A stretch of 51,581 nucleotides of DNA, from assembly GCA_022793795.1 (NCBI GenBank), contig JAAWDM010000024.1:1-51581 (forward strand), written 5' to 3'. This stretch comes from Bacillota bacterium. Lineage in GTDB: Bacteria; Bacillota; Clostridia; Peptostreptococcales; Anaerovoracaceae. The notes under the pieces are model-generated. The model made no database searches. It saw only the letters and a program-made list of their open reading frames with translations, and had not been told where the DNA came from. Both the position numbers and the translations under genes were made by a program. This document shows positions 51,576 through 51,581 of this stretch, piece after piece. How positions within the stretch are numbered: position 1 is the first letter of the stretch; each line of letters begins with the position of its first letter.

Positions 51576-51581
51576 TTGACA
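51576..51581 (+). promoter_or_regulatory. -35 element of a second tandem promoter P2 at the window edge
   Basis: The window ends in TTGACA, preceded by A-rich AAAAAACTT and AAAAAG tracts, the context usual for the second promoter of clostridial rRNA operons. The -10 lies beyond the end, so it cannot be confirmed. Confidence 0.45.

Larger units (their letters stand above)
51074..51581. other. 508-base A/T-rich region without a gene to the window end
   Basis: This is the upstream region of the AraC gene (minus) followed by the promoter region of the next unit (plus). The minus frame at 51246-51512 is low-complexity Phe/Leu-rich and is not credible. AAGTTT/AAACTT palindrome at 51212-51227 is the only other structure seen. 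Confidence 0.6.

Noticed and set aside
1-51581. CRISPR arrays, insertion sequences, prophage or integrative element
   Set aside because: I looked for regular spaced repeats, transposase or integrase motifs and terminal repeats and found none; apart from the one hairpin/remnant at 1768-2014, the content is ordinary chromosomal.

Overview
The window reads as chromosome of a strictly anaerobic, low-to-medium GC Gram-positive of the class Clostridia (Bacillota), probably a peptide- or amino-acid-fermenting gut or host-associated bacterium. The evidence is AGGAGG-type ribosome binding sites, TTGACA-17-TATAAT promoters, U-run terminators, PyrR-type attenuation, an arginine deiminase pathway, pyruvate formate-lyase, a flavodoxin-ferredoxin fusion of the EFR1 type and PyrD/PyrK. 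Genus cannot be fixed from the sequence alone. I see no prophage, insertion sequence, integrase or CRISPR array; this is housekeeping and metabolic chromosome.

Layout. Position 1 lies inside the 3' end of a 5S rRNA, followed by its terminator, so an rRNA operon ends here. Positions 149-2984 hold a small conserved protein, an Rrf2 regulator divergent from an EFR1 ferredoxin, a gene-poor stretch with a long hairpin, and a DUF4097-like lipoprotein. Positions 3186-7280 are a complete phosphate operon pstSCAB-phoU in which PstS is circularly permuted. On the minus strand, 7295-17589 carries phzF, a FeoB-like membrane protein without its GTPase, nadE, and a full pyrimidine operon pyrC-K-D-F-E-B-I behind a PyrR-type attenuator. 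Positions 17876-23457 carry a secreted beta-helix-like protein, a 45-residue conserved small protein, an orphan mreB, a THUMP-type RNA methyltransferase and a MocR-like regulator that has lost its PLP lysine. Positions 23567-34994 form a carbamoyl-phosphate/citrulline/arginine hub: arcB-arcA-arcC, thiamine pyrophosphokinase, argG-argH (minus) and carA-carB, the last two sharing a divergent control region with repeated ArgR-like half-sites. Next come an AI-2E family membrane protein, a U32 peptidase, and pflB-pflA (38634-41722).

Positions 41799-51073 (minus strand) are one coherent locus: an AraC regulator with an unusual nitroreductase-like C-terminal extension, a dipeptide-type ABC importer (binding protein, two permeases, two ATPases), a cytoplasmic serine beta-lactamase-fold hydrolase and an N-acyl-D-amino-acid deacylase. 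This looks like a system for importing and opening D-residue or N-acylated peptides. The last 110 bases contain one strong promoter and the -35 of a second, set in A-tracts in the style of a clostridial rRNA operon, so the window may span the chromosome between two rRNA operons.

How the parts connect. The pyr operon and carAB share carbamoyl phosphate with the arginine genes: ArcB/ArcC can run citrulline to ATP, carAB makes carbamoyl phosphate for both pyrB and ornithine carbamoyltransferase, and argGH turns citrulline into arginine. The most unusual points are the permuted PstS, the lysine-less MocR protein, the GTPase-less FeoB, the AraC fusion with its D-peptide locus, and the layered RNA/DNA control elements in front of pyrC, carA/argG and the ferredoxin gene.
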